Shown: one piece after another, positions 24,485 through 32,663 of the stretch
How positions within the stretch are numbered: position 1 is the first letter of the stretch
Layout of the letters: every line of letters begins with the position of its first letter
NCBI GenBank assembly: GCA_028726605.1
Contig: JAQYPV010000015.1
Coordinates: forward strand, 1 to 64,000
Source of the DNA: Peptoniphilaceae bacterium
GTDB taxonomy: Bacteria; Bacillota; Clostridia; Tissierellales; Peptoniphilaceae
Length of the DNA: 64,000 bases
Direction: 5' to 3'
The notes under the pieces: generated by a model
What the model was told of the DNA's origin: nothing
Databases searched by the model: none
What the model saw: only the letters and a program-made list of their open reading frames with translations
Translations under genes and position numbers: made by a program

Positions 24485-24676
24485 TTACGCTTTCGATACT
24501 GCACTCCTCTCTCGACGCATGCGCCGCATCCTCCTCTCCTGTCGCCGCTCCTGGGGGCGCTTCAGGATTTCGCTCATCACCACGGCCTGCCGGACGGCGT
24601 CCTTTGAGACCCGCTCGATTTGCGGCCGCTCTCCATACGCCATGGCGTCCCGCTCGTGTTTATTCCAGAGGCTCAT
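24485..24676 (-). CDS. Small Arg-rich protein, 63 residues
   Basis: The ATG at 24676 lies inside the last codons of floA (17-bp overlap), and the frame runs 63 codons to TAA 24485-24487. The product has an ordinary helical N-terminal half ([18 protein letters not shown]) and a strongly basic tail ([17 protein letters not shown]), suggesting nucleic-acid or ribosome contact. There is no strong Shine-Dalgarno site, so coupling to floA would be required. It occupies the slot where spore-formers carry yqfC/yqfD, but resembles neither. It could be a chance frame. Confidence 0.45.
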   Translation of the reverse strand: MSLWNKHERDAMAYGERPQIERVSKDAVRQAVVMSEILKRPQERRQERRMRRMRRERSAVSKA

Positions 24677-25649
24677 TGGTATTGGTATCTCCCGAAATGG
24701 ATTCGCGCATCTTCGTGTCCGAAATGACGTTCTGCATCTCGTAATAGTCTAAGACACCCAGATGCCCCTCGCGCAAGGCCTGCGCCAACGCTTCCGGCAC
24801 CATAGCCTCCGCTTCGATCACTTTCGCCCGCTGGCGACGAATTTCCGCCACGTTCTCCTGCTCTGCCGCCACGGCCTGTGCGCGACGCTCCTCGGCCTTG
24901 GCCTGCGAAATGCGCTTGTCCGCCTCGGCCTGTTCCATCTGCAAACTCGCGCCCACGTTGCGGCCGATGTCCACGTCCGCAATGTCGATGGAGAGGATCT
25001 CAAACGCCGTCCCCGAATCCAGGCCCTTGTTGAGCACGGTCTTGGAGATGTTGTCCGGGTTCTCCAAGACGTCTGAATGTGTCTGTGAGGAGCCCACGGT
25101 TGTGACGATGCCTTCGCCGACACGGGCGATGATGGTAGCCTCGCCGGCGCCACCCACGAGGCGCTGGATGTTGGCGCGCACGGTGACCTTGGCTTTGACC
25201 TTCACTTCGATGCCGTTCTTGGCCACCGCGGCAATCTCCGGCGTGGTGATGACCTTGGGGTTGACGGAGACCTGCACGGCCTCCAAGACGTTGCGCCCGG
25301 CGAGGTCGATGGCGGTCGCTTCTTTGAAGCTCAGATCGATGTTGGCGCGCTGCGCTGCAATCAGGGCGTCCACCACGAGGTTCACGTTACCGCCGGCTAA
25401 GTAATGCGCTTCCAATTCGTTTAAGTTGAGGTCGAGACCCGCTTTGGTGGCCTTGATCATGGGCTGGACGATGCGCGACGGCGCCACGCGTCTGAGGCGC
25501 ATCCCCACGAGGTCAGAGATCTTCACCGGCACGCCGGAAAAGCGCGCGGTGATCCACAGGCCCACCGGCACAAAGCTAAAGAACAGGAATACGACGAGGA
25601 GAATGACTCCCACCATCAACGGAAACTTCAAATCAAATGCATCCAGCAT
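24660..25649 (-). CDS. floA: Flotillin-like membrane scaffold FloA
   Basis: A 329-residue flotillin-like protein of functional membrane microdomains. The N-terminus has one long hydrophobic hairpin ([21 protein letters not shown]). The conserved [17 protein letters not shown], an SPFH-like domain with [20 protein letters not shown], and a long Ala/Glu-rich coiled coil (about 235-290, [20 protein letters not shown]) follow. It lies 8 bp after the NfeD gene, the standard partner, and before phoH, as in other Firmicutes. Confidence 0.92.
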   Translation of the reverse strand: MLDAFDLKFPLMVGVILLVVFLFFSFVPVGLWITARFSGVPVKISDLVGMRLRRVAPSRIVQPMIKATKAGLDLNLNELEAHYLAGGNVNLVVDALIAAQRANIDLSFKEATAIDLAGRNVLEAVQVSVNPKVITTPEIAAVAKNGIEVKVKAKVTVRANIQRLVGGAGEATIIARVGEGIVTTVGSSQTHSDVLENPDNISKTVLNKGLDSGTAFEILSIDIADVDIGRNVGASLQMEQAEADKRISQAKAEERRAQAVAAEQENVAEIRRQRAKVIEAEAMVPEALAQALREGHLGVLDYYEMQNVISDTKMRESISGDTNTNEPLE

Positions 25650-25657
25650 ACTTCCTC

Positions 25658-26311
25658 CTATGCCTCCTCGAGCTGTGCGGCGCGTGCGCGCACTGTTAAC
25701 GTTCCGTTTGCCGTTTGAATGACTTCAATCGGCGTCCCCTGCGCGATGAACTCACCGCGCGAAAGCGCGTCGAGACGCGCGCCGTCGATGTCCACCAGAC
25801 CGGCCGGGCGCAAATTCGTGAGCGCCACGCCGACCTTGCCTCGAAGAGCGTCGGACGGGTTTTCCCGCGTCCGGAACCCCTCGGCACTCCCGTTTTGCGT
25901 CCAGAGAATCTGGTCGTGGAGCCACGTTACGTGATGGCCCGTCGCCCGGAAGAGGGCGACGGCCACGACCGCCGCCACCAGCATCGCCCCCACGGTCGAG
26001 ATCCCCTGACCCGTCGACTGTGCGGCGAGCAGAATCCCTGCGATGAGACAGGCGATGCCCGTGACGCCAAAGAGGCCAAAGCCGGGCGACGCGAGTTCAA
26101 AGAAGCCGGCCACGAGGCCCATCACCAGGATGACCAGGGCGAGCACGTCGCCACTTCCCGTGGCCAGCGAGAACGCGCCATAGCCGATCATGAGGATGAG
26201 GCCCAAGACCCCGAAAAGCCCCCGACGCGGCATGTACAGTTGTGCGACGAACAAGACGACGGCCAGCACCGGCAACGCGCTGATGATCAACGGATTGATG
26301 TACCCACTCAT
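25658..26311 (-). CDS. NfeD-family membrane protein
   Basis: 217 residues with four to five hydrophobic helices in the first 120 residues (including a [18 protein letters not shown] segment). A soluble OB-fold domain closes the protein (about 150-217: [20 protein letters not shown] and [12 protein letters not shown]), the hallmark of NfeD C-termini. It partners FloA in membrane domain organisation. The ATG at 26311 follows GGAGGTGAG. It is probably the first gene of the floA-phoH-era transcript. Confidence 0.88.
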   Translation of the reverse strand: MSGYINPLIISALPVLAVVLFVAQLYMPRRGLFGVLGLILMIGYGAFSLATGSGDVLALVILVMGLVAGFFELASPGFGLFGVTGIACLIAGILLAAQSTGQGISTVGAMLVAAVVAVALFRATGHHVTWLHDQILWTQNGSAEGFRTRENPSDALRGKVGVALTNLRPAGLVDIDGARLDALSRGEFIAQGTPIEVIQTANGTLTVRARAAQLEEA

Positions 26312-26373
26312 CTCTCACCTCCTTTTTTCTGCTTTCCTATTACCCGATTCGCCGCCGTGGCGTGCGTGATAAA

Positions 26374-26402
26374 GAAAAATGGCACCCGAAGGCGCCATTT
26401 TC
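26374..26402 (-). terminator. Intrinsic terminator of rpsU
   Basis: On the minus strand, AAAATGGCGCC and GGTGCCATTTTT form a stem around a TTCG-containing loop, 8 bp after the rpsU stop. Confidence 0.85.
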
Positions 26403-26409
26403 AATCGAT

Positions 26410-26589
26410 TTACTTTTTACGGTTTTTGCGGCGCGCCGCTTCCGATTTCTTTTTGCGCTTAATCGACGGCTTTTCGTAGTGCTCGCGTTTGCGGTATTCA
26501 GCTAAAGTCCCTGCACGTGCAACCGAGCGCTTGAACCGTTTCAGAGCACCTTCGATCGATTCGTTGTCTCCGACACGAATCTCTGGCAT
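26410..26589 (-). CDS. rpsU: 30S ribosomal protein S21
   Basis: A 59-residue S21: [19 protein letters not shown], then [12 protein letters not shown] and a lysine/arginine-rich end ([16 protein letters not shown]). ATG 26589 follows GAGGGGG; stop TAA at 26410-26412. It has its own promoter (26624-26652) and terminator (26374-26402), so it is a compact single-gene unit. Confidence 0.95.
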   Translation of the reverse strand: MPEIRVGDNESIEGALKRFKRSVARAGTLAEYRKREHYEKPSIKRKKKSEAARRKNRKK

Positions 26590-26623
26590 CGTTTCACCCC
26601 CTCGAATTAATATCGTAAGAGTG

Positions 26624-26652
26624 ATTATACCTCAAAGAGGCGCATTTGGCAA
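26624..26652 (-). promoter_or_regulatory. Sigma-A promoter of rpsU
   Basis: On the minus strand, TTGCCA (26647-26652), a 17-bp spacer and a perfect TATAAT (26624-26629) lie about 35 bp upstream of the start codon. Confidence 0.85.
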
Positions 26653-26707
26653 AAGGGGGACGCCGTTTCATGGACCGTTGCATCGAGGCCGTTCAACGAA
26701 ACGCCGT

Positions 26708-27055
26708 TTAATCGAAACCGGGGAAGCGGATGGGTTCGCCGCCCAGCACGTGGAAGTGCAGGTGATAGACGCTCTGGTTGCCGTCCGCGCCGGTATTGGT
26801 GACCACGCGATATCCCGTCTCGGCAAAGCCGTCGCGTGCGGCCACAGTGGCGATGGCCTTGAAGATGTCTGCCACCACGGCAGCATCGCCCTCTTTTAAG
26901 TCATTGACGGAGGTGATGTGTTTTTTTGGGATGAAGAGGTAGTGAATCTTCGCCATTGGCTCTATGTCTTTGAACGCAAAGACCGTATCGTCCTCATACA
27001 CCACGTCCGTGGGGATCTCTTTGTGCGCTAATTGACAAAAAATGCAGTCGTCCAT
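26708..27055 (-). CDS. HIT-family nucleotide hydrolase (HinT-like)
   Basis: A 115-residue purine-nucleoside phosphoramidase-type protein: CIFCQLAHKEIPTDVVYED at the start, VFAFKDIEP and the catalytic histidine triad HLHFHVLGG near the C-terminus. It is of full family length. GAGGCTTGGG precedes the ATG. It is monocistronic, with about 150 bp upstream before the thioesterase gene. Confidence 0.9.
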   Translation of the reverse strand: MDDCIFCQLAHKEIPTDVVYEDDTVFAFKDIEPMAKIHYLFIPKKHITSVNDLKEGDAAVVADIFKAIATVAARDGFAETGYRVVTNTGADGNQSVYHLHFHVLGGEPIRFPGFD

Positions 27056-27129
27056 CCCAAGCCTCCTCAGTTTTCGAGCATTTCACATCGATTGTCCGCA
27101 GATTTTACAAGAGCGCTTCTGTCCTGCGT

Positions 27130-27231
27130 CTCTATCCTGCGGTTTCCTCTTATAATATAGGAAAGTCAAACGTTTTGAAAGACACATAAGAAAGGATGAG
27201 TGATGAAAAAGCGCTATGGGATCGTTGGACA
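27130..27231 (+). promoter_or_regulatory. Orphan promoter and ribosome site with a short 5' gene remnant
   Basis: On the plus strand, TATAAT (about 27150) is followed by AAAGGATGAG and an ATG at 27203. The first dozen codons (MKKRYGIVGHHASS) look like a genuine gene start, but they run straight into the antisense of the thioesterase gene. It may be the truncated 5' end of a lost gene. The -35 is not convincing. Confidence 0.25.
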
Positions 27232-27663
27232 TCATGCGTCCTCTTCAATCATGGGAACGCCGGAAGTCATAAAGCTCGCCGTGGCGTTGCCCACCAGTTT
27301 TTCGCCTACTTTGAGGGTGCCTTCGGTCACGATGATGCGGCGGCCCGGTTTGATGACACGCGCTTCGCAGACCACGTGTTCGCCTTCGTGGACAGCGCCT
27401 AAAAAGTGGTAGTTCATATCGATGGTCGCGATCTTGTCGTTGAGGTACGCCAGCGCCGTCGCCATGGCCGCGTCGACCGCCGTCATCATCACGCCCCCTT
27501 GCACCACGCCCTGCGGATTGATGTGCTTGGGCGCTGCGGTGAACTCCAGGCGCGCTGTGCCTTCCCCGGCATCGACAATGGCGATATCAGCCAGTTTCAT
27601 GAATTCGTTGTGCTCGCGGCGGATGGCGATGAGCTGTTCTAAGAGTTCTGATTTGATAGCCAT
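27232..27663 (-). CDS. Hotdog-fold thioesterase, PaaI type
   Basis: 143 residues of the PaaI/YbgC-like hotdog superfamily, which hydrolyse acyl-CoA thioesters. The conserved NPQGVVQGGVMMTAVDAAMATA helix (about 50-70) holds the catalytic Gly/Asp region, followed by TIDMNYHFLGAV and the IIVTEGTLKVGEKLVGNATASFM strand pair. The substrate is unknown. AAGGAGGAGAT precedes the ATG. It is separated from the malic-enzyme gene by a repeat-rich gap. Confidence 0.85.
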   Translation of the reverse strand: MAIKSELLEQLIAIRREHNEFMKLADIAIVDAGEGTARLEFTAAPKHINPQGVVQGGVMMTAVDAAMATALAYLNDKIATIDMNYHFLGAVHEGEHVVCEARVIKPGRRIIVTEGTLKVGEKLVGNATASFMTSGVPMIEEDA

Positions 27664-28330
27664 ATCTCCTCCTTAAAATGATGTTGTTTGATAGATGCCC
27701 TTTTTTCATCCGATGCAGTCTGGATTCCACGGCACTTTCGTTTTTCATCGCACGGATCAAGGCCGATCCTCGAACCGAGACGCCTGGCCATGAGACAGCG
27801 AAATGCATTGCATTTTCCCTTCTTGATGATTCAACACACGGATGGAGGCCATGCCTTGAAATGAGACGCCTCGCCAGGTGGTGGCTATTTCCATATTTCG
27901 CTTTAGCCACCGACATTTTACGGAAGTGCTGAATCGCTAATTTCAATAACCCTTTTAGCACCTACAGATTCTGGGCGTCATTATGGTGGTGATTTCATAT
28001 CGGGAAATAGCCACCGATCTGAGGCGCCATTCTGAGCCAATGCTTGAGGTGCTATCTTTCAAATTGCGAATAGCGATCACATTCGGTTCATTTTTGATGT
28101 GTTGTAAAGTCCATAATGAAAATCGCGACTCATGGAATTGCCCAAAACGTAGGTGCTAAGTTCCATTTGGGAAATAGCAACCACATCCGTCTGACAGACA
28201 AAATCTTTTACAAAATCTCTCGCTATTTTTGCTGTATGGCTTCTCTTTGCGATATGCTTTCCTCAACAGATGTTCACAGCGATCCGGGACGACAGAAGGA
28301 TATGAGAGAGCAAAGGAAGGGAGAGACACA
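27664..28330. other. Repeat-rich 660-bp non-coding region
   Basis: No intact gene or recognisable RNA is seen. The region contains the degenerate element described at 27860-28190 and a short duplicated GAGACGCCT-CCA phrase at about 27777 and 27863. The last about 70 bp should hold the malic-enzyme promoter, and GGAAGGGAGAG is its ribosome site. Confidence 0.5.
27860..28190. repeat. Four degenerate copies of a 40-bp dyad element
   Basis: Three copies in the plus orientation (about 27989-28020, 28047-28087, 28151-28190) share the pattern AGGTGCTA...TTTGGGAAATAGC-ACCACAT. An inverted copy lies at 27868-27905. The element itself is a dyad (GGTGGCTA...TAGCCACC), and the first and second copies form a perfect 13-bp inverted pair (GGTGGCTATTTCC at 27880-27892, GGAAATAGCCACC at 28005-28017). 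It is probably an old dispersed palindromic repeat in decay. Confidence 0.6.
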
Positions 28331-29566
28331 ATGGAGCAAACGAAAGATCTGTCAGATCAAAATCCGAAGAATCAAATGACGAAAAAAACGCCGGATGTCT
28401 ACGCGCGGGCGCTCGCCTTGCACGAGGCCTTGAACGGGAAGATTTCGACGGAACTCAAGGCGCCTTTGAATGACGCGGGCGACCTCTCCCTCCTCTACTC
28501 GCCGGGCGTGGCGGAACCGTGTCGGGTCATCGCGCGCGACCCTGAGGCAGCGTTTGACCTCACGTGGAAGGCCAACACCGTCGCCGTCATCACGAACGGC
28601 ACGGCGATTCTGGGCTTGGGCGACCTCGGCGCAGTGCCGTCGCTTCCGGTGATGGAAGGCAAATGCGCGCTCTTCAAGCGCTTTGGCGGTCTCAACGCCG
28701 TGCCCGTGGTCATCGACGAGAAAGATCCCGAGAAGTTCATCGCCATCGTGGAGGCCATTGCGGACACCTACGGCGGCATCAACTTGGAGGACATCAAAGC
28801 GCCGGAGTGCGTCACCATCGAACGGGCGCTCAAAAAATCGCTGTCTATTCCCGTCTTTCACGACGATCAGCACGGCACAGCCATCGTGGTGACGGCGGGG
28901 CTCATCAACGCGCTAAAACTCGTGCATAAGACCCCGGAGGAGTGCACGGTCGTCCTGTCCGGCACCGGCGCGGCAGGCAGCTCCATCATCGGCATGCTGA
29001 ATCAACTCGGCGTGCACAATATCTACGGCTTCAACATCGACGGCCTCTTAAATCGCAACCACATTGCACAGTACAACCCGCTCAACCGGGAACTCGCCGC
29101 GGTCACCAATCGCGATGCGGAAGAACTCACGCTGGAGGAGGCCATGGCGAAGGCGGACATCTTCATCGGCGTCTCGGTGCCTGACAAAATCACGGGCGAC
29201 ATGGTGCGCTCCATGCGCCGCGACCCCATCGTCTTCGCCCTTGCAAATCCGGAGCCGGAGATTCCGTTCGACGCGGCGCGCGATGCCGGTGCGCGAGTGG
29301 TCGCGACGGGACGGAGTGACTACCCTAATCAGGTGAACAACGTCCTGGCCTTCCCCGGTCTCTTCAAAGGGGCGCTTCGCGTGCGCGCCACAGAGATCAA
29401 CGAAGAAATGAAATTCGCCGCGGCTGAGGCCCTCGCCGCGCTGGTGTCAGAGGACGAACTCTCCGACGAACACGTCATCCCCTCGCCCTTTGACCCGCGC
29501 GTGGCCGACGCCGTCGCGGAAAGCGTCGCCGCAACGGCACAAAGATGCGGAATCGCCGCACGTTGA
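28331..29566 (+). CDS. Malic enzyme (oxaloacetate-decarboxylating, NAD(P)-type)
   Basis: A 411-residue cytosolic enzyme converting malate to pyruvate and CO2 with reduction of NAD(P). The Tyr motif SLLYSPGVAEPC, KANTVAVITNGTAILGLGDLG, the metal-binding INLEDIKAPE and FHDDQHGTAIV, the Rossmann GTGAAGSSIIG and the NQVNNVLAFPGLFKGAL end are all present. It has the compact clostridial length without the phosphotransacetylase-like domain. ATG 28331 follows GGAAGGGAGAG; a longer upstream frame has no such site. With ppdK it links malate, pyruvate and PEP. Confidence 0.93.
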   Translation: MEQTKDLSDQNPKNQMTKKTPDVYARALALHEALNGKISTELKAPLNDAGDLSLLYSPGVAEPCRVIARDPEAAFDLTWKANTVAVITNGTAILGLGDLGAVPSLPVMEGKCALFKRFGGLNAVPVVIDEKDPEKFIAIVEAIADTYGGINLEDIKAPECVTIERALKKSLSIPVFHDDQHGTAIVVTAGLINALKLVHKTPEECTVVLSGTGAAGSSIIGMLNQLGVHNIYGFNIDGLLNRNHIAQYNPLNRELAAVTNRDAEELTLEEAMAKADIFIGVSVPDKITGDMVRSMRRDPIVFALANPEPEIPFDAARDAGARVVATGRSDYPNQVNNVLAFPGLFKGALRVRATEINEEMKFAAAEALAALVSEDELSDEHVIPSPFDPRVADAVAESVAATAQRCGIAAR

Positions 29567-29671
29567 ATTGGCAATTGAATCGTCCTACAATCATTACAGG
29601 CGCACAAATCGTTATTGATGGCGCGGCAACTCTTCCTGAAACAAGCTCCATCGGTACTAAATAATTGATGC

Positions 29672-29702
29672 AAAAAATCGTGCCTTGACGGCACGATTTT
29701 TT
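29672..29702. terminator. Bidirectional terminator between malic enzyme and folD
   Basis: AAAAAATCGTGCC and GGCACGATTTTTT form a 13-bp stem with a TTGAC loop, placed between the convergent stops at 29566 and 29748. Confidence 0.9.
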
Positions 29703-29747
29703 GATGAATCGTAAGATGAACTATCATGACGCAAACGCGTTAGCCAT

Positions 29748-30602
29748 TCACTTGGTTTGGTTCGCCGCGCGTTCCGCCGCGCGGACCGTGCGCTCCGCGA
29801 TGAGGGTCGTTGTGATGCTGCCGATGCCCCCGGGCGTCGGCGTCGCGGCGGCGACGATGTCCGCCACGCTTTCAAGGTCGACATCGCCACGCATCGTGCC
29901 ATCCACGAAACTCACGCCCACGTCAATCAAGATCTGGCCGGACCGAACCATGTCCCCGCGGATGAGGCCTGGCACGCCGGCCGCCGACACGACGACGTCC
30001 GCCTTCCGCGTGAAGGCGGACAAGTCTTCTGTAAAGACATTGGTCATGACGACCGTCGCCAGCCGATCGGCCAAGAGCATGGCAAGCGGCCGCCCCACCA
30101 CGAGGCCGCTGCCCACCAGGACGACGGTCTTACCTTGAAGGGCCACGCCGTGAAAATCCAACATCTCCATGACGGCTGCCGGCGCAGCGTAAGTCAAACC
30201 ATCCGCGCGCCCGGCCAGCGTCCGACCCAGTTGATCCAGCGTCGCGCCGTCCACGTCCTTTTCGGGCGCCATGGCGTCCTTGACCCGGTTGGCATCGACG
30301 CCTTCCGGGAGCGGCTGCATGAGGAGAATGCCGTGCACTCCGTCGTCACGCGAGAGCGCTGACATCGCCACCACGACGTCATCCGTTGTGGCCGGAGCGT
30401 CCAGGGTGTGATGCACCACCGCGATGCCGAGCCGCCCCATCACCCGGTCGATGCTCCTCGCGTAGCTCAGATCTTCCGGCTTCTCGCCCACGCGCAGCGT
30501 CGACAGCGTCGGCTGGATGCCACGCGCTTCCAAACGCTCGCGCACGTCGTTCATCCGCGCTTCAATGCACGCATTCACTTCTTTTCCCAACCACCGTTCC
30601 AT
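29748..30602 (-). CDS. folD: FolD-family methylene-THF dehydrogenase/cyclohydrolase, divergent
   Basis: A 284-residue FolD-type protein of one-carbon metabolism. The family layout is clear: the Tyr47 region, GILLMQPLPEG with Gln96, the KDVDG motif (Asp118), VLVGSGLVVGRPLA of the NADP fold, and the C-terminal TPTPGGIGSITTTLI. However, the catalytic Lys of the Y-x3-K motif (Lys54 in E. coli) is replaced by Ile51 (YARSI), and GRS becomes GSG. Lys is considered essential for the cyclohydrolase, so this copy may be dehydrogenase-only or have a shifted lysine. GGAGGAGC precedes the ATG. It is possibly an operon with the FNT gene upstream. Confidence 0.85.
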   Translation of the reverse strand: MERWLGKEVNACIEARMNDVRERLEARGIQPTLSTLRVGEKPEDLSYARSIDRVMGRLGIAVVHHTLDAPATTDDVVVAMSALSRDDGVHGILLMQPLPEGVDANRVKDAMAPEKDVDGATLDQLGRTLAGRADGLTYAAPAAVMEMLDFHGVALQGKTVVLVGSGLVVGRPLAMLLADRLATVVMTNVFTEDLSAFTRKADVVVSAAGVPGLIRGDMVRSGQILIDVGVSFVDGTMRGDVDLESVADIVAAATPTPGGIGSITTTLIAERTVRAAERAANQTK

Positions 30603-30753
30603 GGCTCCTCCTTTAGGGAAATTCGAGAGTGTTTCGAGAGTGTTTTGCGCCAGCGCAGCGGCCGACCTTCCCCGTCGTATGGCCTTCCCGTCGTATGGAG
30701 GAAGAGTTTGGCTCCCTCTGTTCCTCCCTCCCGTCGCTTTGCGCCGCGCCGAC

Positions 30754-31386
30754 TCACTCGCCTGCCTTTTCCGCCGCTTGACGCAGCGTCGGTAGCATCG
30801 CCCCGCCGACGACGTTGCCCAACGTGATGACCAAGAGGCGCACGAGCATGTCGGCGCTCCACGCGTCGGCCACGGAGATGTAGTACATATCTGCCACGGA
30901 GTGCTCGAAGCCCGCCAGGATGAAGCACACCACGCCGAAAAAGAGCGCGAGGTAGCGGCCGGTCTCGTAGCGGCTGTGGTTGTAGCCTTCGACGGCGATG
31001 TAGATCAAGAGGTTGCACAGCGCGCCCAGGACGAAGAGACTCAAGAGCGCGTCGCCCGCTTTGGTCATCACGATCTCCGCCGCGCGTTCGTGCAGAGTCG
31101 GCCACAGGCGCGTGAGGCGCAGCGCCTGCGCCATGAGAAACGCGCCGATGAGGTTGCCCACCCAGATGAGCGGGAGCGCGCGGTTGACGTCTTTGGGATT
31201 CTGCAACAGGTAGCAGGCTTTGCCCGTGAAGAGCAAGAGGCCGAATTCGACGATGGTGAAAAGGCCCACTGTGAAGGCGACAGCGCCCACCACGGCGTTC
31301 TTCTGCGCCAAGAAGACGGTACCGCCCACTCCGATCATGAACCCCGCGGCAATGCTCAACAGGAGCGTCTTTATCGGTTTATTCAT
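30754..31386 (-). CDS. Formate/nitrite transporter (FNT) family channel
   Basis: A 210-residue membrane channel with six hydrophobic segments. The FNT pattern is visible: an N-terminal SIAAGFMIGVGGTVFL helix, LIWVGNLIGAFL (broken helix), the LGALCNLLIYIAV segment and the FILAGFEHSVADMYYI motif containing the central His. It is expected to pass formate, nitrite or a similar anion. It is somewhat shorter than the usual 260-280 residues. Its ATG overlaps the stop of the HutD-like gene by 8 bp (coupled translation), with GGGGGAAG in front. Confidence 0.85.
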   Translation of the reverse strand: MNKPIKTLLLSIAAGFMIGVGGTVFLAQKNAVVGAVAFTVGLFTIVEFGLLLFTGKACYLLQNPKDVNRALPLIWVGNLIGAFLMAQALRLTRLWPTLHERAAEIVMTKAGDALLSLFVLGALCNLLIYIAVEGYNHSRYETGRYLALFFGVVCFILAGFEHSVADMYYISVADAWSADMLVRLLVITLGNVVGGAMLPTLRQAAEKAGE

Positions 31387-32065
31387 GCTTCCCCCGCGTG
31401 ACTTCCTGCCCTTGCGTGACGTCCTGCCCTCGCGTGACTTCGCGCCCCTGCATGACGACGTCCCGTCCCCACGTGACTTCGCCCAAAATGACCGGCGCGT
31501 CAGGCAACAGCCGTAGCGAGTAGAGTGTCGGCTCGGCCTCGATGCGCGCGAGGGTCCCGCCCTCCACCGCTTCGGCAAAGCGGGCATCGTCCGCCGACAG
31601 GGCGTTCGGCGCAAACGCAAAGTCCTTCAAACTGTAGAGAAAGAGCACACCGTCTTTCTTCGGCGTGTACGTGCCTTCATCGGTGAAGACTTGAAGGTGC
31701 GCCTCCAGTCCCTTACGCACGATGAGGTTGAAGTCGACGCAGTCCGCCGAATTCTCCGACGTCGTCTGCCAATGCCCGGGGAAGTACTCCACGTCATACG
31801 TCGAGAGAAACCGCTGATAGAGCGCCTTTCCCTGATCGCTGTGCTCCACCGAGAGCTGTCCGACGAGGGGCAAGAGGTAGCGCTGGTATCCGGTGAAATC
31901 GCTGAACGTCGACGCCGTTCCGGTAAACGTCGCCGACGAAATCCGCACGTCGAAGCGACGCTCCTTGAAGTCCGCGCCCGCGGGGTCGATGTAGAGTTCC
32001 GTCGTCGTGCCGCCGCTCCACGTCGAAACGCGAAACTCCGACGGCGCAATGCGTGTGAGTTTCAT
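31379..32065 (-). CDS. HutD/Ves-family cupin-like protein with repetitive tail
   Basis: 228 residues; the first about 185 resemble HutD/Ves (DUF886): the STWSGGTTTELYIDP opening, FDVRISSATF and SDFTGYQRYLLPLVGQL. Family members accompany histidine use or respond to stress, and none has a settled activity. Residues 195-228 are an extra tail of imperfect hexads (TRGQDV, TQGQEV, TRGKHE) encoded by an 18-bp minisatellite. AAGGAGGACAT precedes the ATG. It is cotranscribed with the FNT gene. The hairpin array 2 lies just upstream and may be part of its leader. Confidence 0.75.
   Translation of the reverse strand: MKLTRIAPSEFRVSTWSGGTTTELYIDPAGADFKERRFDVRISSATFTGTASTFSDFTGYQRYLLPLVGQLSVEHSDQGKALYQRFLSTYDVEYFPGHWQTTSENSADCVDFNLIVRKGLEAHLQVFTDEGTYTPKKDGVLFLYSLKDFAFAPNALSADDARFAEAVEGGTLARIEAEPTLYSLRLLPDAPVILGEVTWGRDVVMQGREVTRGQDVTQGQEVTRGKHE
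31396..31482. repeat. 18-bp minisatellite inside the HutD-like gene end
   Basis: About five imperfect copies of an 18-bp unit (CGTGACTTCCTGCCCTTG type) in tandem, one copy longer. They encode the hexad tail of the HutD-like protein without breaking its frame. Confidence 0.7.
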
Positions 32066-32171
32066 ATGTCCTCCTTCGCTTAGTCGAATGATCTGTTGCC
32101 CTCAGTGTCCCACCATAGCGTCCATTTACAATCCAATCGAGGAAAAACAAGATCCTTTTCTCACCGCTGGA

Positions 32172-32655
32172 CTGCCGTACATGGCTAGGCGCGAAATCAG
32201 CGATAAACCATGTGTTGGGCGGCCCCCAGTACACGGCTCACTGCGCAAATCAGCGATATGCCATGTGTTGGGCGGCCCTCCAGTACACGGCTCACTGCGC
32301 AAATCCGCGATATGCCATGTGTTGGGCGGACCTCCAGTACATGGCTGAGCGCGGAAATCAGCGATATGCCATGTGTTGGGCGGGCCTCCAGTACATGGCT
32401 CACTGCGCAAATCCGCGATATGCCATGTGTTGGGCGGGACTCCAGTACACGGCTCACTACGGATCCCCACAATTAGCCATGTGTTGGGCGGACCCCCAGT
32501 ACACGGCTCACTGCGTAAATTCGCGATATGCCATGTGTTGGGCGGACCCCCAGTACACGGCTCACTGCGTAAATTCGCGATATGCCATGTGTTGGGCGGG
32601 CCTCAAGTACATGGCTGAGCGCGGATCCCCACGATTAGCCATGTGCAGCCCCCTT
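32172..32655. repeat. Tandem array 2 of the 54-bp hairpin repeat (inverted orientation)
   Basis: Nine copies of CCATGTGTTGGGCGG-type units starting at 32208, 32261, 32315, 32369, 32423, 32477, 32531, 32585 and 32639 (spacing 54 bp, once 53), plus a partial unit at the left edge. Reverse-complemented, the unit aligns without gaps to the array-1 unit, with about 35 of 54 positions identical by hand count, including the shared start GCCGTGTACTGG. Each unit can pair GCCGTGT with ACA(C/T)GGC, mostly with G-U pairs, so the hairpin is kept although the arms have changed. It lies between the hup terminator and the HutD-like gene. Confidence 0.88.
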
Positions 32656-32663
32656 TTTCACAG

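Noticed and set aside
23548..24504. Alternative long frame overlapping phoH with a good ribosome site
   Set aside because: Its product is Arg/Gly/His-rich shadow sequence, while the PhoH frame carries all ATPase motifs. The ribosome site is mentioned under the phoH start problem.
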